Below are positions 33,169 to 41,391 of a stretch of DNA of 64,000 bases, piece after piece. Numbering within the stretch: position 1 is the first letter of the stretch; each line of letters starts with the position of its first letter. Under the pieces are notes generated by a model. That model was not told the origin of the DNA. It saw only the letters and a list, made by a program, of their open reading frames with translations, and searched no databases. The translations under genes were made by a program, and so were the position numbers. This DNA comes from Streptomyces naganishii JCM 4654 (GTDB taxonomy: Bacteria; Actinomycetota; Actinomycetes; Streptomycetales; Streptomycetaceae). The stretch spans positions 248,001-312,000 of the forward strand of contig NZ_BMVF01000009.1 in assembly GCF_014650575.1 (NCBI RefSeq). The letters are read 5' to 3'.

Positions 33169-33830
33169 ACGACCCGCACACGCGGCCTCCCGAACCGCCC
33201 GGAGCCGACGGGCCCCGCAACGGCTGGGCCGCCGCCGACGTGCCCCCGATCGCAGGCGATGAGGTACTGCCCTGCGGCCGCCTGCTCAGCCGGGTCTGGG
33301 AACAGGCGCGGGACGCACCACCGGCCGCGGACCCGCACCCGGTGTCCTGTCCATACTGCCGAGAGGCGGTCGAGGGACTGGCCACGGTGAACGCGGCCGC
33401 CCGGACGCTGCGCGACGAGGACCCTCCGGGCCTGCACGCATTCGCCGACCGGGTCATGGACGTCGTCAGGGCAGAGGTCCGGTTCGGGCGGCTGCTGCCC
33501 CTGGCCGACCCCGACCGGGACCTGCGGATCGCCGAGAGCGCCGCGGCCAAGGTGCTGAGGCGGGCCGCGGACACGGTCCCCGGTGCCAGGGCCGCGACCT
33601 GCCGGCTCGTACACGAGGGCAACGGCACCGACGTGCGGGTGACCATGACCCTGGCCGCTGCCCTCGACCGCCCGCTGCCCGACCGGGTCCACCAGGTACG
33701 CCGATCGGTCCTCCACTCGGCCGGACAGGACCTGGGGCTCACGGTGACAGCCGTCGACATCACCGTGGCCGACGTACTGGAACCGGGACCGACCCTCGGT
33801 CCCCGCCTCCCGACGGGCGGTGGCGCATGA
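33159..33830 (+). CDS. Asp23-like protein with a zinc anti-sigma motif
   Basis: The 223-residue product, encoded immediately after the ECF sigma factor, contains HPVSCPYC at residues 60-67, an exact HX3CX2C match to the ZAS anti-sigma zinc motif, preceded by GEDVLPCGRLL-like sequence. From residue 105 on it resembles the Asp23/Gls24 fold (AESAAAKVLRRAADTVPGARAATCRLVHEGNGTDVRVTMTLA; VHQVRRSVLHSAGQDLGLTVTAVDITVADVL). There is no membrane helix. I infer an anti-sigma factor whose sensory part is an Asp23-type domain, linking the sigma factor to envelope stress. The start ATG at 33159 lies inside the sigma gene. Confidence 0.75.
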   Translation: MALDDPHTRPPEPPGADGPRNGWAAADVPPIAGDEVLPCGRLLSRVWEQARDAPPAADPHPVSCPYCREAVEGLATVNAAARTLRDEDPPGLHAFADRVMDVVRAEVRFGRLLPLADPDRDLRIAESAAAKVLRRAADTVPGARAATCRLVHEGNGTDVRVTMTLAAALDRPLPDRVHQVRRSVLHSAGQDLGLTVTAVDITVADVLEPGPTLGPRLPTGGGA

Positions 33831-34195
33831 TGACCGCCACCGGCACCACCGCGCTCCCCGGCGTCGCGGCCGAAGCAGCCCTCGCGGTTCCTGGCGTGGC
33901 CGCCCTGCAGCCCCGCCTCGCCCGGCGCCTCGCGGCAGCCGCCGCGCCCACCCGGGCGGACACCACGCCACCTGAGGCCGGCGTACGCGCCGACCGGGCG
34001 CCGGACGGTTCGGGATGGCACATCGAGGTGCGCTGCGTCCTGACGGAGGGTCGGCGGGCGCTGGACATCGCCCGAATCGTCCACGACCGGGTGACAGCCG
34101 CCCTCGTCACCCACCTCGCCACCCACGGTGCCGCGGAGCCGGTCACCGTCGCGGTCACGGTGACCGGTATCGCCGCCTGGCGCGACGCGGCATGA
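33827..34195 (+). CDS. Short Asp23-like protein of the sigma operon
   Basis: The 122-residue product contains the weakly conserved Asp23 pattern (ALPGVAAEAALAVPGVAALQPRLARRLAAAA; GWHIEVRCVLTEGRRALDIARIVHDRVTAALV; EPVTVAVTVTGIA). The ATG overlaps the stop of the preceding gene (ATGATGA at 33827), so the sigma factor, ZAS-Asp23 and this gene form one coupled operon. It may modulate assembly of the Asp23 layer. Confidence 0.7.
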   Translation: MMTATGTTALPGVAAEAALAVPGVAALQPRLARRLAAAAAPTRADTTPPEAGVRADRAPDGSGWHIEVRCVLTEGRRALDIARIVHDRVTAALVTHLATHGAAEPVTVAVTVTGIAAWRDAA

Positions 34196-34571
34196 GCGGC
34201 GGCGCGGGCACAGGCCCCACGAACCGTCGTTCGGCAAGCGGCAGGTCGCCGACCGTGGGAGCGCGCCGCTCCCCGTCCGGAAGTCCTACATGGGTGGTCG
34301 CGGCTCAAGCCTCAGTGCCGCCGACGATCCGGCTCCCGTACGGGGTGACCGGCTGTGAGTTACTCCTCCGGACGTGCCCGTCGAAGCCCGCCCACCATGG
34401 AGCTCCAGACTCTGGCGTGTCGCATAAGACATCGGCCTGTCGAGCCGCTTTTGTACAGAGCAGCCGTGGCGGCCCCGTCCGCGGGCGAACGCCGGAGCGT
34501 GACTGTTCACGGATTGACGCTCACTGCGGTGATTACCAAGCTGGTGGGGGGGTGCGGAAGGGACTGCGGTC
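34196..34571. other. Intergenic region with a 34-bp fragment of the GNAT-like gene
   Basis: No gene was identified. Bases 34368-34401 are identical to 16675-16708 inside the acetyltransferase-like gene, and the flanks do not match, so this is a small leftover of another copy. The right end should hold the promoter of the phosphatase gene at 34572. Confidence 0.55.
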
Positions 34572-35807
34572 GTGAGCGGTGGACAAAGTGGGCTCACTCG
34601 ATTGCTGACAGCAGCGGAGACAGCGGCGCCGGCGGACGCCGTCGACGTGATCGCGGAGGACATGCGGCGGCGTTTCGAGGCCACTAAGGTCTCTTTCCTC
34701 ATCGTGGACCTGACGGGGAAGGCGGTGGCTCGGCTGTCCACCGCTCCCACTCAAGGTGGGCGGCAGGCCGAGCGGGTTCCCCTGTTCGGCAGTGTCTACG
34801 AGGAGGTGATCCGTACCCAGCAGCTGTATCAGGACGCGACCGGCGAGGGGCAGCGGGTGATCGTGCCCGTCACCAACCGCGGGGATGCGATCGGGCTGCT
34901 GGAACTGCTCCTGCCGACCGGCCCTGGCGAGGACGTGCTCGACGCAGTCGGGGAAGCCGCCCACATCCTGGCCTACATCGTGATCGCCAACGGCCGCTTC
35001 ACCGATCTCTACACCTGGGGCAAACGGTCCAAGCCGGCCACCCTGGCGGCTGAAATCCAGTACCAGCTGCTGCCCCTGTCGCTGTCGTGCGAGGCCGCAC
35101 AGTTCACCCTGTGCGGGAACCTGGAGCCCTCCGAGGACCTCAGCGGCGACACCTTCGACTACACCGTGGACCGCGACACCTTGCACGTGTCGGTGACCGA
35201 TCCCATGGGCCACGACATGGATTCCGCCCTGGCCGCCACGGTCCTGGTGGGCGCCCTGCGCGGGGCCCGCCGGGCGGGCACCGGCCTGGCCGAACAGGCC
35301 CACCGGGCAGACCAGGCACTGATCGAACACGGCCACGGTCATGCCACCGGGCAGCTCCTGCGCATCAATCTCCATACCGGGCGGGCCCAATTCGTCAACG
35401 CCGGTCATCCCTGGCCGCTGCGCATGCGCGACGGGGCTGTGGAGACGATCACCTGCGAGGTGGACCATCCCTTCGGGCTGTCTGAGCTGACTCCCCACCC
35501 GTACCGTGTGCAGGACCTCGACCTGCGGCCCGGTGACCGTCTGCTCATGTTCACCGACGGCATGCTCGAACGTCACGGAGAGAAGGTCGATCTGCCCGCC
35601 CTGCTGGGGTGCACCCGGAATCTGCACCCGAGGGAGACCGCGCTGGCGCTGACGTCCGCGGTCCGGGACGCCGCCGACGGCCGGCTCGAAGACGATGCCA
35701 CCGCCGTCTGCCTGGACTGGCACGGCCCCCAGGAGACCCAGCGGCACGTCAGCAGCGGCGCAGACACCCGGCAAGCCTCAGCCGCACGCACGAAGGACCA
35801 GTCGTGA
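34572..35807 (+). CDS. SpoIIE/RsbU-type PP2C phosphatase (copy 4)
   Basis: This 411-residue protein has a GAF-like N-terminal domain (FEATKVSFLIVDLTGKAVARLS, QRVIVPVTNRGDAIGLLELLL) and a PPM domain: LEPSEDLSGDTFDYTV, DPMGHDMDSALAATVLVGALRG, NAGHPWPLRMRDG and DDATAVCLDW. The metal-site aspartates are kept. Start GTG at 34572 is preceded by GGAAGGG. It is more distant from copies at 10205 and 28075 than those are from each other. The C-terminal tail of about 25 residues is polar and probably disordered. Confidence 0.87.
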   Translation: MSGGQSGLTRLLTAAETAAPADAVDVIAEDMRRRFEATKVSFLIVDLTGKAVARLSTAPTQGGRQAERVPLFGSVYEEVIRTQQLYQDATGEGQRVIVPVTNRGDAIGLLELLLPTGPGEDVLDAVGEAAHILAYIVIANGRFTDLYTWGKRSKPATLAAEIQYQLLPLSLSCEAAQFTLCGNLEPSEDLSGDTFDYTVDRDTLHVSVTDPMGHDMDSALAATVLVGALRGARRAGTGLAEQAHRADQALIEHGHGHATGQLLRINLHTGRAQFVNAGHPWPLRMRDGAVETITCEVDHPFGLSELTPHPYRVQDLDLRPGDRLLMFTDGMLERHGEKVDLPALLGCTRNLHPRETALALTSAVRDAADGRLEDDATAVCLDWHGPQETQRHVSSGADTRQASAARTKDQS

Positions 35808-36530
35808 CCTGGGTGAACGGTGCCAACGCGAATGAGACATCACGAGGTGTCTGGAGAACCGTCCCACTTCTCCTCGGCGGCCCACCCATCGGGCGGCGCC
35901 GGGTCGGTGACGGGGGCCGCGAGCATCGGGTCCGGCAGCGCCCACATGCGCCATGCCTTCCACGCGGGCGCCCCTTCGTGCGGTGCTGCTGTTCCCCGTT
36001 ACTCGAGTAGACCGAGTTCCCAAGCACTCGCCGGTGCCTTTGCCGAGTTGCTAGGCAGCCTCTTTGGCAGCCCGCGCCATGACTGCGGACAACCGTGCAC
36101 CAGAATGAGGGCTCGAAGCCGTTCGTGCGATGGCCGATGGAGGGCGACCGTAAGGCGGCCCAGACGGCTGTCTGTCATTGCCGGTCGCGAGTGGGCGGGG
36201 AGTCAGCTCATTCTCAGCCTGCTCCGGCCAGGTTGGGCATTGGTTCGGGCGAAGCCATCCGGCTGTGGTCGGTAGGTGCCGATACGCCGGGATCGATGGG
36301 ACGGTTGAGCGATGCCGTCCCGGACGGGGGTCTGACTCTTGAGATCTTTGACCGAAGTGTCCAGTCACAGGCTTGTCGACCGTCGTTGCGGGCTGGCTTC
36401 TGCTGTCACCGAGCCACAGGGCGTGTCCCAATAGGGGCCTTGCCGAGTTCCAGGCGCCATCACGGTTCAGACCGCCCGAGCGGGCCGGTGCCATCCACTC
36501 AGCGTGTCACCCTGCGGGAGGCGAACCACC
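35808..36530. other. IS110 left non-coding end and flank
   Basis: No secure gene. The part next to the transposase (roughly 36180-36530) is GC-poorer than the flank and lacks a coding frame on either strand. IS110-group elements carry a long left non-coding end that is transcribed as the bridge RNA which chooses target and donor DNA, so that RNA probably lies here. I cannot fix the left boundary or the RNA loops from one copy. Bases 35808-36180 hold no recognised feature. Confidence 0.5.
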
Positions 36531-37628
36531 ATGACGACCAGACAGCGCAGCACCTCCTCCAGTACGGATCCTCCCGTGCGGAGAGAAGTCGTGCTCGGCG
36601 TGGACACGCACGGTGAGGTGCACGTCGCCGCCGTAATCTCCCCGCTGGGGAAGGTCCTTGGCACCGAGTCCTTTCCGGCGACGGTGGCCGGCTACCGTCG
36701 GCTGCTCGTGTGGGCCCGCAGGCGGGGGACGGTGCGCCGGGCCGGTGTGGAGGGCACCGGTACCTTCGGCGCGGGCCTGTCCCGCTACCTGCTGGCCCAG
36801 CATGTCCAGGTGTTCGAAGTGAATCGGCCTGACCGCACAGCCCGCCGTCTGCTCGGCAAGTCGGACCCGCTCGATGCGCAGGCCGCAGCGCGAGCCGTGC
36901 TCAGCGGTCGCACCCGGGCCCAGGCCAAGTCCGGCGACGGCCCGGTGCACAGCGCCCGGATCTACAAGCTCGCCAAGGACTCCGCGGTCAAGGCTCGCAC
37001 ACAGGCGATCAACCAGCTCAAGGCCGTCCTAGTGATCGCCGACCCCGCCCTGCGGGAACGGTTGTCGAGCTTGGGCAATGCCGAGCTGTTCCGCACCTGC
37101 GCGACCCTCAGCCCACCCGATGGTGGGGGAGACGAGGACGCGGTGGTCCAGGCCACCCACATGACATTACGCATGCTCGCCGAACGCATCGAACAGCTCA
37201 CCGGGCAGATCAACGAGCTGAACCAACGCCTGACCCGACTCGTCGAACGCCACGCCCCACAGCTGCTCGAACCGGTGGGCATCGGTCCGGACAGCGCCGT
37301 CACGCTCCTGATCACCATGGGAGACAACCCCGAGCGACTGGACACCGAGGCGTCCTTTGCTGCCCTTTGCGGAGTCAGCCCCGTCGAGTATTCGTCGGGC
37401 CGTCGGAGCACGCGCCGGCTCAACCACGGCGGCGACCGCCAGGCGAACGCGGCCCTGCACCGCATCGTCTTCACCCGCCTGCGCCATGACCCGCGCACTC
37501 AGGCGTACTGCGAACGCCGCACCCAGGAAGGCAAGACCCGACGCGAGATCATCCGATGCCTCAAGCGATACGCAGCCCGCGAGGTATTCAACCTGGTCAG
37601 ACCGGTTGCCCGCACACCCGCGTTATAG
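36531..37628 (+). mobile_element. IS110-family transposase (intact)
   Basis: The 365-residue product has the IS110 DEDD N-terminal domain starting REVVLGVDTHGEVHVAAVIS, catalytic aspartates at GVDTH and in KSDPLDAQAAARAVL, and the C-terminal transposase_20 domain with the conserved serine region TEASFAALCGVSPVE and RRLNHGGDRQANAALHRIV. CGGGAGG precedes the ATG at 36531. The frame is open to the stop at 37628. The element ends a few bases later, since similarity of both copies changes abruptly to near identity at about 37636. It lies immediately upstream of pcaL. Confidence 0.92.
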
Positions 37629-37660
37629 GGGCGTCCGTGAGACGTGAGAGGGTCTGGGGC

Positions 37661-38956
37661 GTGAGTGAGACACCCCCGAACACCCTGCAATACCGCTTTG
37701 ACGGGCCAGAAGACGCTCCGGTCCTGATCCTGGGTCCCTCACTGGGTACCACATGGCACATGTGGGACCGGCAGATACCGGAGTTGACGCGGCAGTGGCG
37801 CATCTTCCGGTTCGATCTGCCCGGCCACGGTGGTGCGCCCGCGCATCCGGCCGGGGCCGTATCCGATCTCGCGGGGCGGCTGCTGGCCACCCTCGACGGG
37901 CTCGGCGTGCATCGCTTCGGGTACGCGGGCTGCGCGCTCGGCGGGGCGATCGGCGTCGAGCTGGCCCTGCGCCACCCGGAGCGGATGGCCTCCCTCGCGC
38001 TGATCGCGGCCTCGCCGAGGTTCGGCACCGCCGACGAGTTCCGCCAGCGCGGGGTCGTCGTCCGCACCAACGGGCTGGACCCGATCGCCCGTACCTCCCC
38101 GGACCGCTGGTTCACCTCCGGGTTCGCCGCCGCGCAGCCCGCGATCACGGACTGGGCCGTGCAGATGGTGCGCACCACCGACCCCGGCTGCTACATCGCC
38201 GCCTGCGAGGCGCTCGCCTCCTTCGACGTCCGCGCCGAACTGGGCCGCGTCGGCGTGCCCACGCTGGTCCTGGTCGGCTCCGAGGACCAGGTCACCGGGC
38301 CCGCCGAGGCCCGTACGCTGGTCGCCGGGATACCGGACGCCCGCCTCGCCGTGGTGCCCGGCGCCTCGCACCTGGTGCCGGTGGAGCAGCCGGCGGCCGT
38401 GACCGACCTGCTGGTGCGGCACTTCTCCACCGCCTGGCAGCCCGGCTTCGACGCGACCACCGGACACATGGCCGTCCTCGCGCCTCCGGCGGCGCCCGTC
38501 CCGGTGGCGCCCCCGCAGGCCGCGCCCATCGCGGAGATCGCCCCGATGGCGGCGGAGCCGATGCCCGCAGGGTCGCGGGACGCGTACGACATCGGGCTGA
38601 AGATCCGCCGCGAGGTGCTCGGCGACGCCCACGTGGACCGGGAGCTGGCCGAGGCGGACGACTTCTCCGGCGACTTCCAGGAGTTCAGCACCCGCAGCAA
38701 CTGGGGCGCGATCTGGGACCGGCCGGGCCTCGACCGCCGCACCCGCAGCTGCGTGGCGCTCACCGCCCTGGTCGCCGGCGGCCACCTCGAGGAGCTCGCC
38801 GCGCACACCCGGGCCGCCCTGCGCAACGGCCTGACCCCCGCCGAGATCAAGGAGGTGCTGCTGCAGACGGCCGTGTACGCGGGCATGCCGGCCGCGGGCC
38901 GCGCCTTCCGGGTCGCCCAGCAGGTCGTCCGCGAGGAGACCACTCCCGCGGAGTGA
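37661..38956 (+). CDS. pcaL: PcaL, 3-oxoadipate enol-lactonase fused to carboxymuconolactone decarboxylase
   Basis: This 431-residue fusion enzyme runs two steps of the protocatechuate branch of the beta-ketoadipate pathway. Residues 1-260 form an alpha/beta hydrolase (LQYRFDGPEDAPVLILGPSLGTTWHMWD, lid, catalytic Asp in VGSEDQVTG and His in GASHLVP), residues 265-305 are an Ala/Pro linker, and residues 310-431 are the CMD domain (ALVAGGHLEELAAHTRAALRNGLTPAEIKEVLLQTAVYAGMPAAGRAF). In the alpha/beta hydrolase the nucleophile elbow reads GCALGG, with Cys where Ser is usual. Start GTG 37661. pcaIJFHGB genes are absent upstream; the IS element occupies that place. Confidence 0.93.
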   Translation: MSETPPNTLQYRFDGPEDAPVLILGPSLGTTWHMWDRQIPELTRQWRIFRFDLPGHGGAPAHPAGAVSDLAGRLLATLDGLGVHRFGYAGCALGGAIGVELALRHPERMASLALIAASPRFGTADEFRQRGVVVRTNGLDPIARTSPDRWFTSGFAAAQPAITDWAVQMVRTTDPGCYIAACEALASFDVRAELGRVGVPTLVLVGSEDQVTGPAEARTLVAGIPDARLAVVPGASHLVPVEQPAAVTDLLVRHFSTAWQPGFDATTGHMAVLAPPAAPVPVAPPQAAPIAEIAPMAAEPMPAGSRDAYDIGLKIRREVLGDAHVDRELAEADDFSGDFQEFSTRSNWGAIWDRPGLDRRTRSCVALTALVAGGHLEELAAHTRAALRNGLTPAEIKEVLLQTAVYAGMPAAGRAFRVAQQVVREETTPAE

Positions 38957-39041
38957 TCCACGCCCCGGTAGATCATCCGGGCACCGAGGGCACCACCCTG
39001 CCGCGCCCCGCGCAAGGCTCCGGCGCGGCAGGATGGGACCC

Positions 39042-39677
39042 ATGAAGCTCACCAAGAAGACCCACGCCTGCGTCCGCCTCGAGAAGGACGGGCGGGCGCT
39101 CGTCGTCGACCCGGGGATGTTCACCGAGGACGACGCGCTGGCGGGCGCGGAGGCGGTCCTCGTCACGCACGAGCACCCCGACCACTTCGACGAGGCCCGG
39201 CTGCGCGCCGCCCTGGAGGCCGATCCGGAGCTCGCGGTGTGGACGCTGAGGTCGGTCGCGGACCGGCTCGCCCCCGCCTTCCCGGGCCGTGTCCACACCG
39301 TCGGCCACGGCGACACCTTCACCGCCGCCGGCGTCGACGTCCAGGTCCACGGCGAACTGCACGCGGTGATCCACCCGGACATCCCCCGCGTCACCAACGT
39401 CGGTTACCTCATCGACGGCGGCCGCGTCTTCCACCCCGGCGACGCGCTCACCGTGCCCGACCACCCCGTCGAGACGCTGATGCTGCCGGTGATGGCGCCC
39501 TGGAACAAGATCGCGGAGGTGATCGAGTACGTCCGCGAGGTCAAGCCGCAGCGCGCCTACGACGTCCACGACGCCCTCCTGACCGACCTCGCCCGCCCGA
39601 TCTACGACAACCAGATCGGTGCGCTCGGGGGCGCCGAGCACTTCAGGCTCACGCCGGGCGCCTCGGCGGAGGTCTGA
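39042..39677 (+). CDS. MBL-fold metal-dependent hydrolase
   Basis: The 211-residue product is a small metallo-beta-lactamase-fold protein with LVVDPGMFTEDDALAGAEAVLVTHEHPDHFDEARL near residues 20-55 (HxHxDH metal motif), then GYLIDGGRVFHPGDAL and a C-terminal histidine in AYDVHDALL. Such proteins hydrolyse small esters, lactones or thioesters in Streptomyces, often with unknown substrates. The ATG at 39042 is chosen over an ATG 9 bases upstream because the typical start is MKLTKKTHACV. It lies 85 bp after pcaL. Confidence 0.85.
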   Translation: MKLTKKTHACVRLEKDGRALVVDPGMFTEDDALAGAEAVLVTHEHPDHFDEARLRAALEADPELAVWTLRSVADRLAPAFPGRVHTVGHGDTFTAAGVDVQVHGELHAVIHPDIPRVTNVGYLIDGGRVFHPGDALTVPDHPVETLMLPVMAPWNKIAEVIEYVREVKPQRAYDVHDALLTDLARPIYDNQIGALGGAEHFRLTPGASAEV

Positions 39678-39737
39678 GCGCGGCGGGCCACCGCCGGGCG
39701 GGAGGCGCTGTCAGTCCCGCCCGGTAGGTTGTGAGGC

Positions 39738-40517
39738 ATGCGCATCGCGACCTGGAACGTGAACTCGATCACCGCCCGCCTCCCGAGGCTGCTGGCCTGG
39801 CTGGAGAGCAGCGGCACCGACGTGCTGTGCCTCCAGGAGGCCAAGATCGCCGAGGAACAGTTCCCGTTCGACCAGCTGCGCGACCTCGGCTACGAGGCGG
39901 CGGTGCACGCCACCGGCCGGTGGAACGGCGTGGCGGTGCTCTCCCGCGTGGGCCTCGCGGACGTGGTCAAGGGCCTGCCCGGCGATCCCGGGTTCGACGG
40001 CGTCCAGGAGCCCCGCGCGATCTCCGCGACCTGTGGCCCGGTCCGCGTCTGGTCGGTCTACGTGCCCAACGGCCGCGAGGTGGACCACCCTCACTACGCC
40101 TACAAGCTCCAGTGGTTCGAGGCCCTGCGCGCGGCGGTCGCGGGCGACGCGGCGGGCGGCCGCCCCTTCGCCGTCCTCGGCGACTACAACGTCGCGCCGA
40201 CCGACGACGACGTCTACGACCGCGCGGCGTTCGAGGGCTCCACCCACGTCACCCCCGCCGAGCGCGCCGCCCTGGCCTCCCTGCGCGAGGCCGGCCTCGC
40301 GGACGTCGTCCCGCGGCCCCTGAAGTACGAGCACCCGTTCACGTACTGGGACTACCGCCAGCTGTGCTTCCCCAAGAACCGCGGCATGCGCATCGACCTG
40401 GTGTACGCCAACGAGCCCTTCGCCAAGGCCGTCACCGACGCCTACGTCGACCGCGAGGAGCGCAAGGGCAAGGGCGCCTCGGACCACGCGCCGGTCGTGG
40501 TGGACCTGGACGTCTGA
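39738..40517 (+). CDS. xth: Exodeoxyribonuclease III
   Basis: The 259-residue product contains all motifs of the ExoIII/AP endonuclease family: MRIATWNVNSITARLPRLLAW, the metal-binding Glu in DVLCLQEAKI, YVPNGREVDHPHYAYKLQWFEAL, GDYNVAPTDDDVYD, and RIDLVYA with the final SDHAPVVVDL. It repairs abasic sites and degrades 3' ends. It begins at a good ATG 60 bp after the preceding stop and is followed by the DUF6278 gene in the usual Streptomyces order. Confidence 0.94.
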   Translation: MRIATWNVNSITARLPRLLAWLESSGTDVLCLQEAKIAEEQFPFDQLRDLGYEAAVHATGRWNGVAVLSRVGLADVVKGLPGDPGFDGVQEPRAISATCGPVRVWSVYVPNGREVDHPHYAYKLQWFEALRAAVAGDAAGGRPFAVLGDYNVAPTDDDVYDRAAFEGSTHVTPAERAALASLREAGLADVVPRPLKYEHPFTYWDYRQLCFPKNRGMRIDLVYANEPFAKAVTDAYVDREERKGKGASDHAPVVVDLDV

Positions 40518-40564
40518 GGCGCGGCACCGGTGCGCCGTGGCGCCGCCGGTGCCACGCTGGGGGA

Positions 40565-41011
40565 ATGAACATCCCCTTCGCGGACAACTGGCGCAAGAAG
40601 CGGGGACTGGCGCGCGGCGTCGCGGTGGTCTCGGCGGGCGACGGCCCACCCGACGCCGAGGCCGTCGCCGAACTCCTCTCCGAGTGCGAGCTGCTGCGCT
40701 CCCAGGCTGCCGCCGGCGGGGTGCGCCTCGACGACTCGGCGGCCTCGCTGGAGGCGCTCGACCAGTTGCTGCCGCGCTGGCGCGACGACATCGACACCCT
40801 GTCCTGGCTCGGCAACGACGCCGGGCTGTACCTGGGCACGGTGGTGGTGCGCACGGTGCCGGGAGCGGGGTGGCGGATCTGGCCCAACGGCCAGCCCGTC
40901 GTCCGCCTGGCCTCCGGCCGCGAGATCGACGTGGTCGGCGCGGGCCACGAGTGGGCGGAGGCGGGTGTGCCCGAACTCTCCCAGCTCTACGCGGAGATCT
41001 CCGAGGCCTGA
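40565..41011 (+). CDS. DUF6278-like protein
   Basis: The 148-residue product begins MNIPFADNWRKKRG and ends with HEWAEAGVPELSQLYAEISEA. It has no signal or membrane helix. Streptomyces proteins with this start, coded after xth, are annotated DUF6278; function is unknown. It is separated from xth by 47 bp and probably co-transcribed. GGGG precedes its ATG. Confidence 0.75.
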   Translation: MNIPFADNWRKKRGLARGVAVVSAGDGPPDAEAVAELLSECELLRSQAAAGGVRLDDSAASLEALDQLLPRWRDDIDTLSWLGNDAGLYLGTVVVRTVPGAGWRIWPNGQPVVRLASGREIDVVGAGHEWAEAGVPELSQLYAEISEA

Positions 41012-41391
41012 CCCCGCCCGCCGTCCGCCCGGGTGGGACGCGGTCGACCGGGCCGGAGCGGGCGCCTGACCTGGGCGCGGTGTAAATACGGCTATTGGGC
41101 GCTGAGTGCGTGTCGGTGGTTTTCGCCGGGTTTGTCCGGATAGTTTGCGGCCACGACCACGACCGCCGAGAGTGAGCAGGACTGGGCATGGCCGAAGGGC
41201 GTTCCTCCACACCGGCGGACCCAACGGGCGGAACCTCGACTACGATGTGCCGTTCATCCCTGTGGTGAGGGCGAGCGGGCCCGGATCCACCGGGACCGGG
41301 GCGCTGCTGCCGGGTGGGGTACCCCCCACGGCCCCTCGACCGTAGGGGGCAGCAGCTCACAGAGCCATACCCGGCCGGCGGCAGCCGGAGA
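41012..41391. other. Intergenic region, no gene assigned
   Basis: No gene is recognised. A 26-codon frame starting at 41188 (MAEGRSSTPADPTGGTS...) looks like the N-terminus of a Streptomyces protein but stops quickly at TGA; it may be the remains of a truncated gene. The region lies between a plus-strand and a minus-strand gene, so it may hold terminators for both. Confidence 0.4.

Noticed and set aside
35808..36494. Minus-strand frame at 36051-36494 as a second transposase
   Set aside because: The 147-codon product has no transposase motif and overlaps the expected non-coding left end of the IS110 element.
41188..41268. 26-codon frame MAEGRSSTPADPTGG...
   Set aside because: It looks like a protein start but ends after 26 codons, with no ribosome-binding site and no continuation in other frames that I could recognise; kept only as a note in the intergenic entry.
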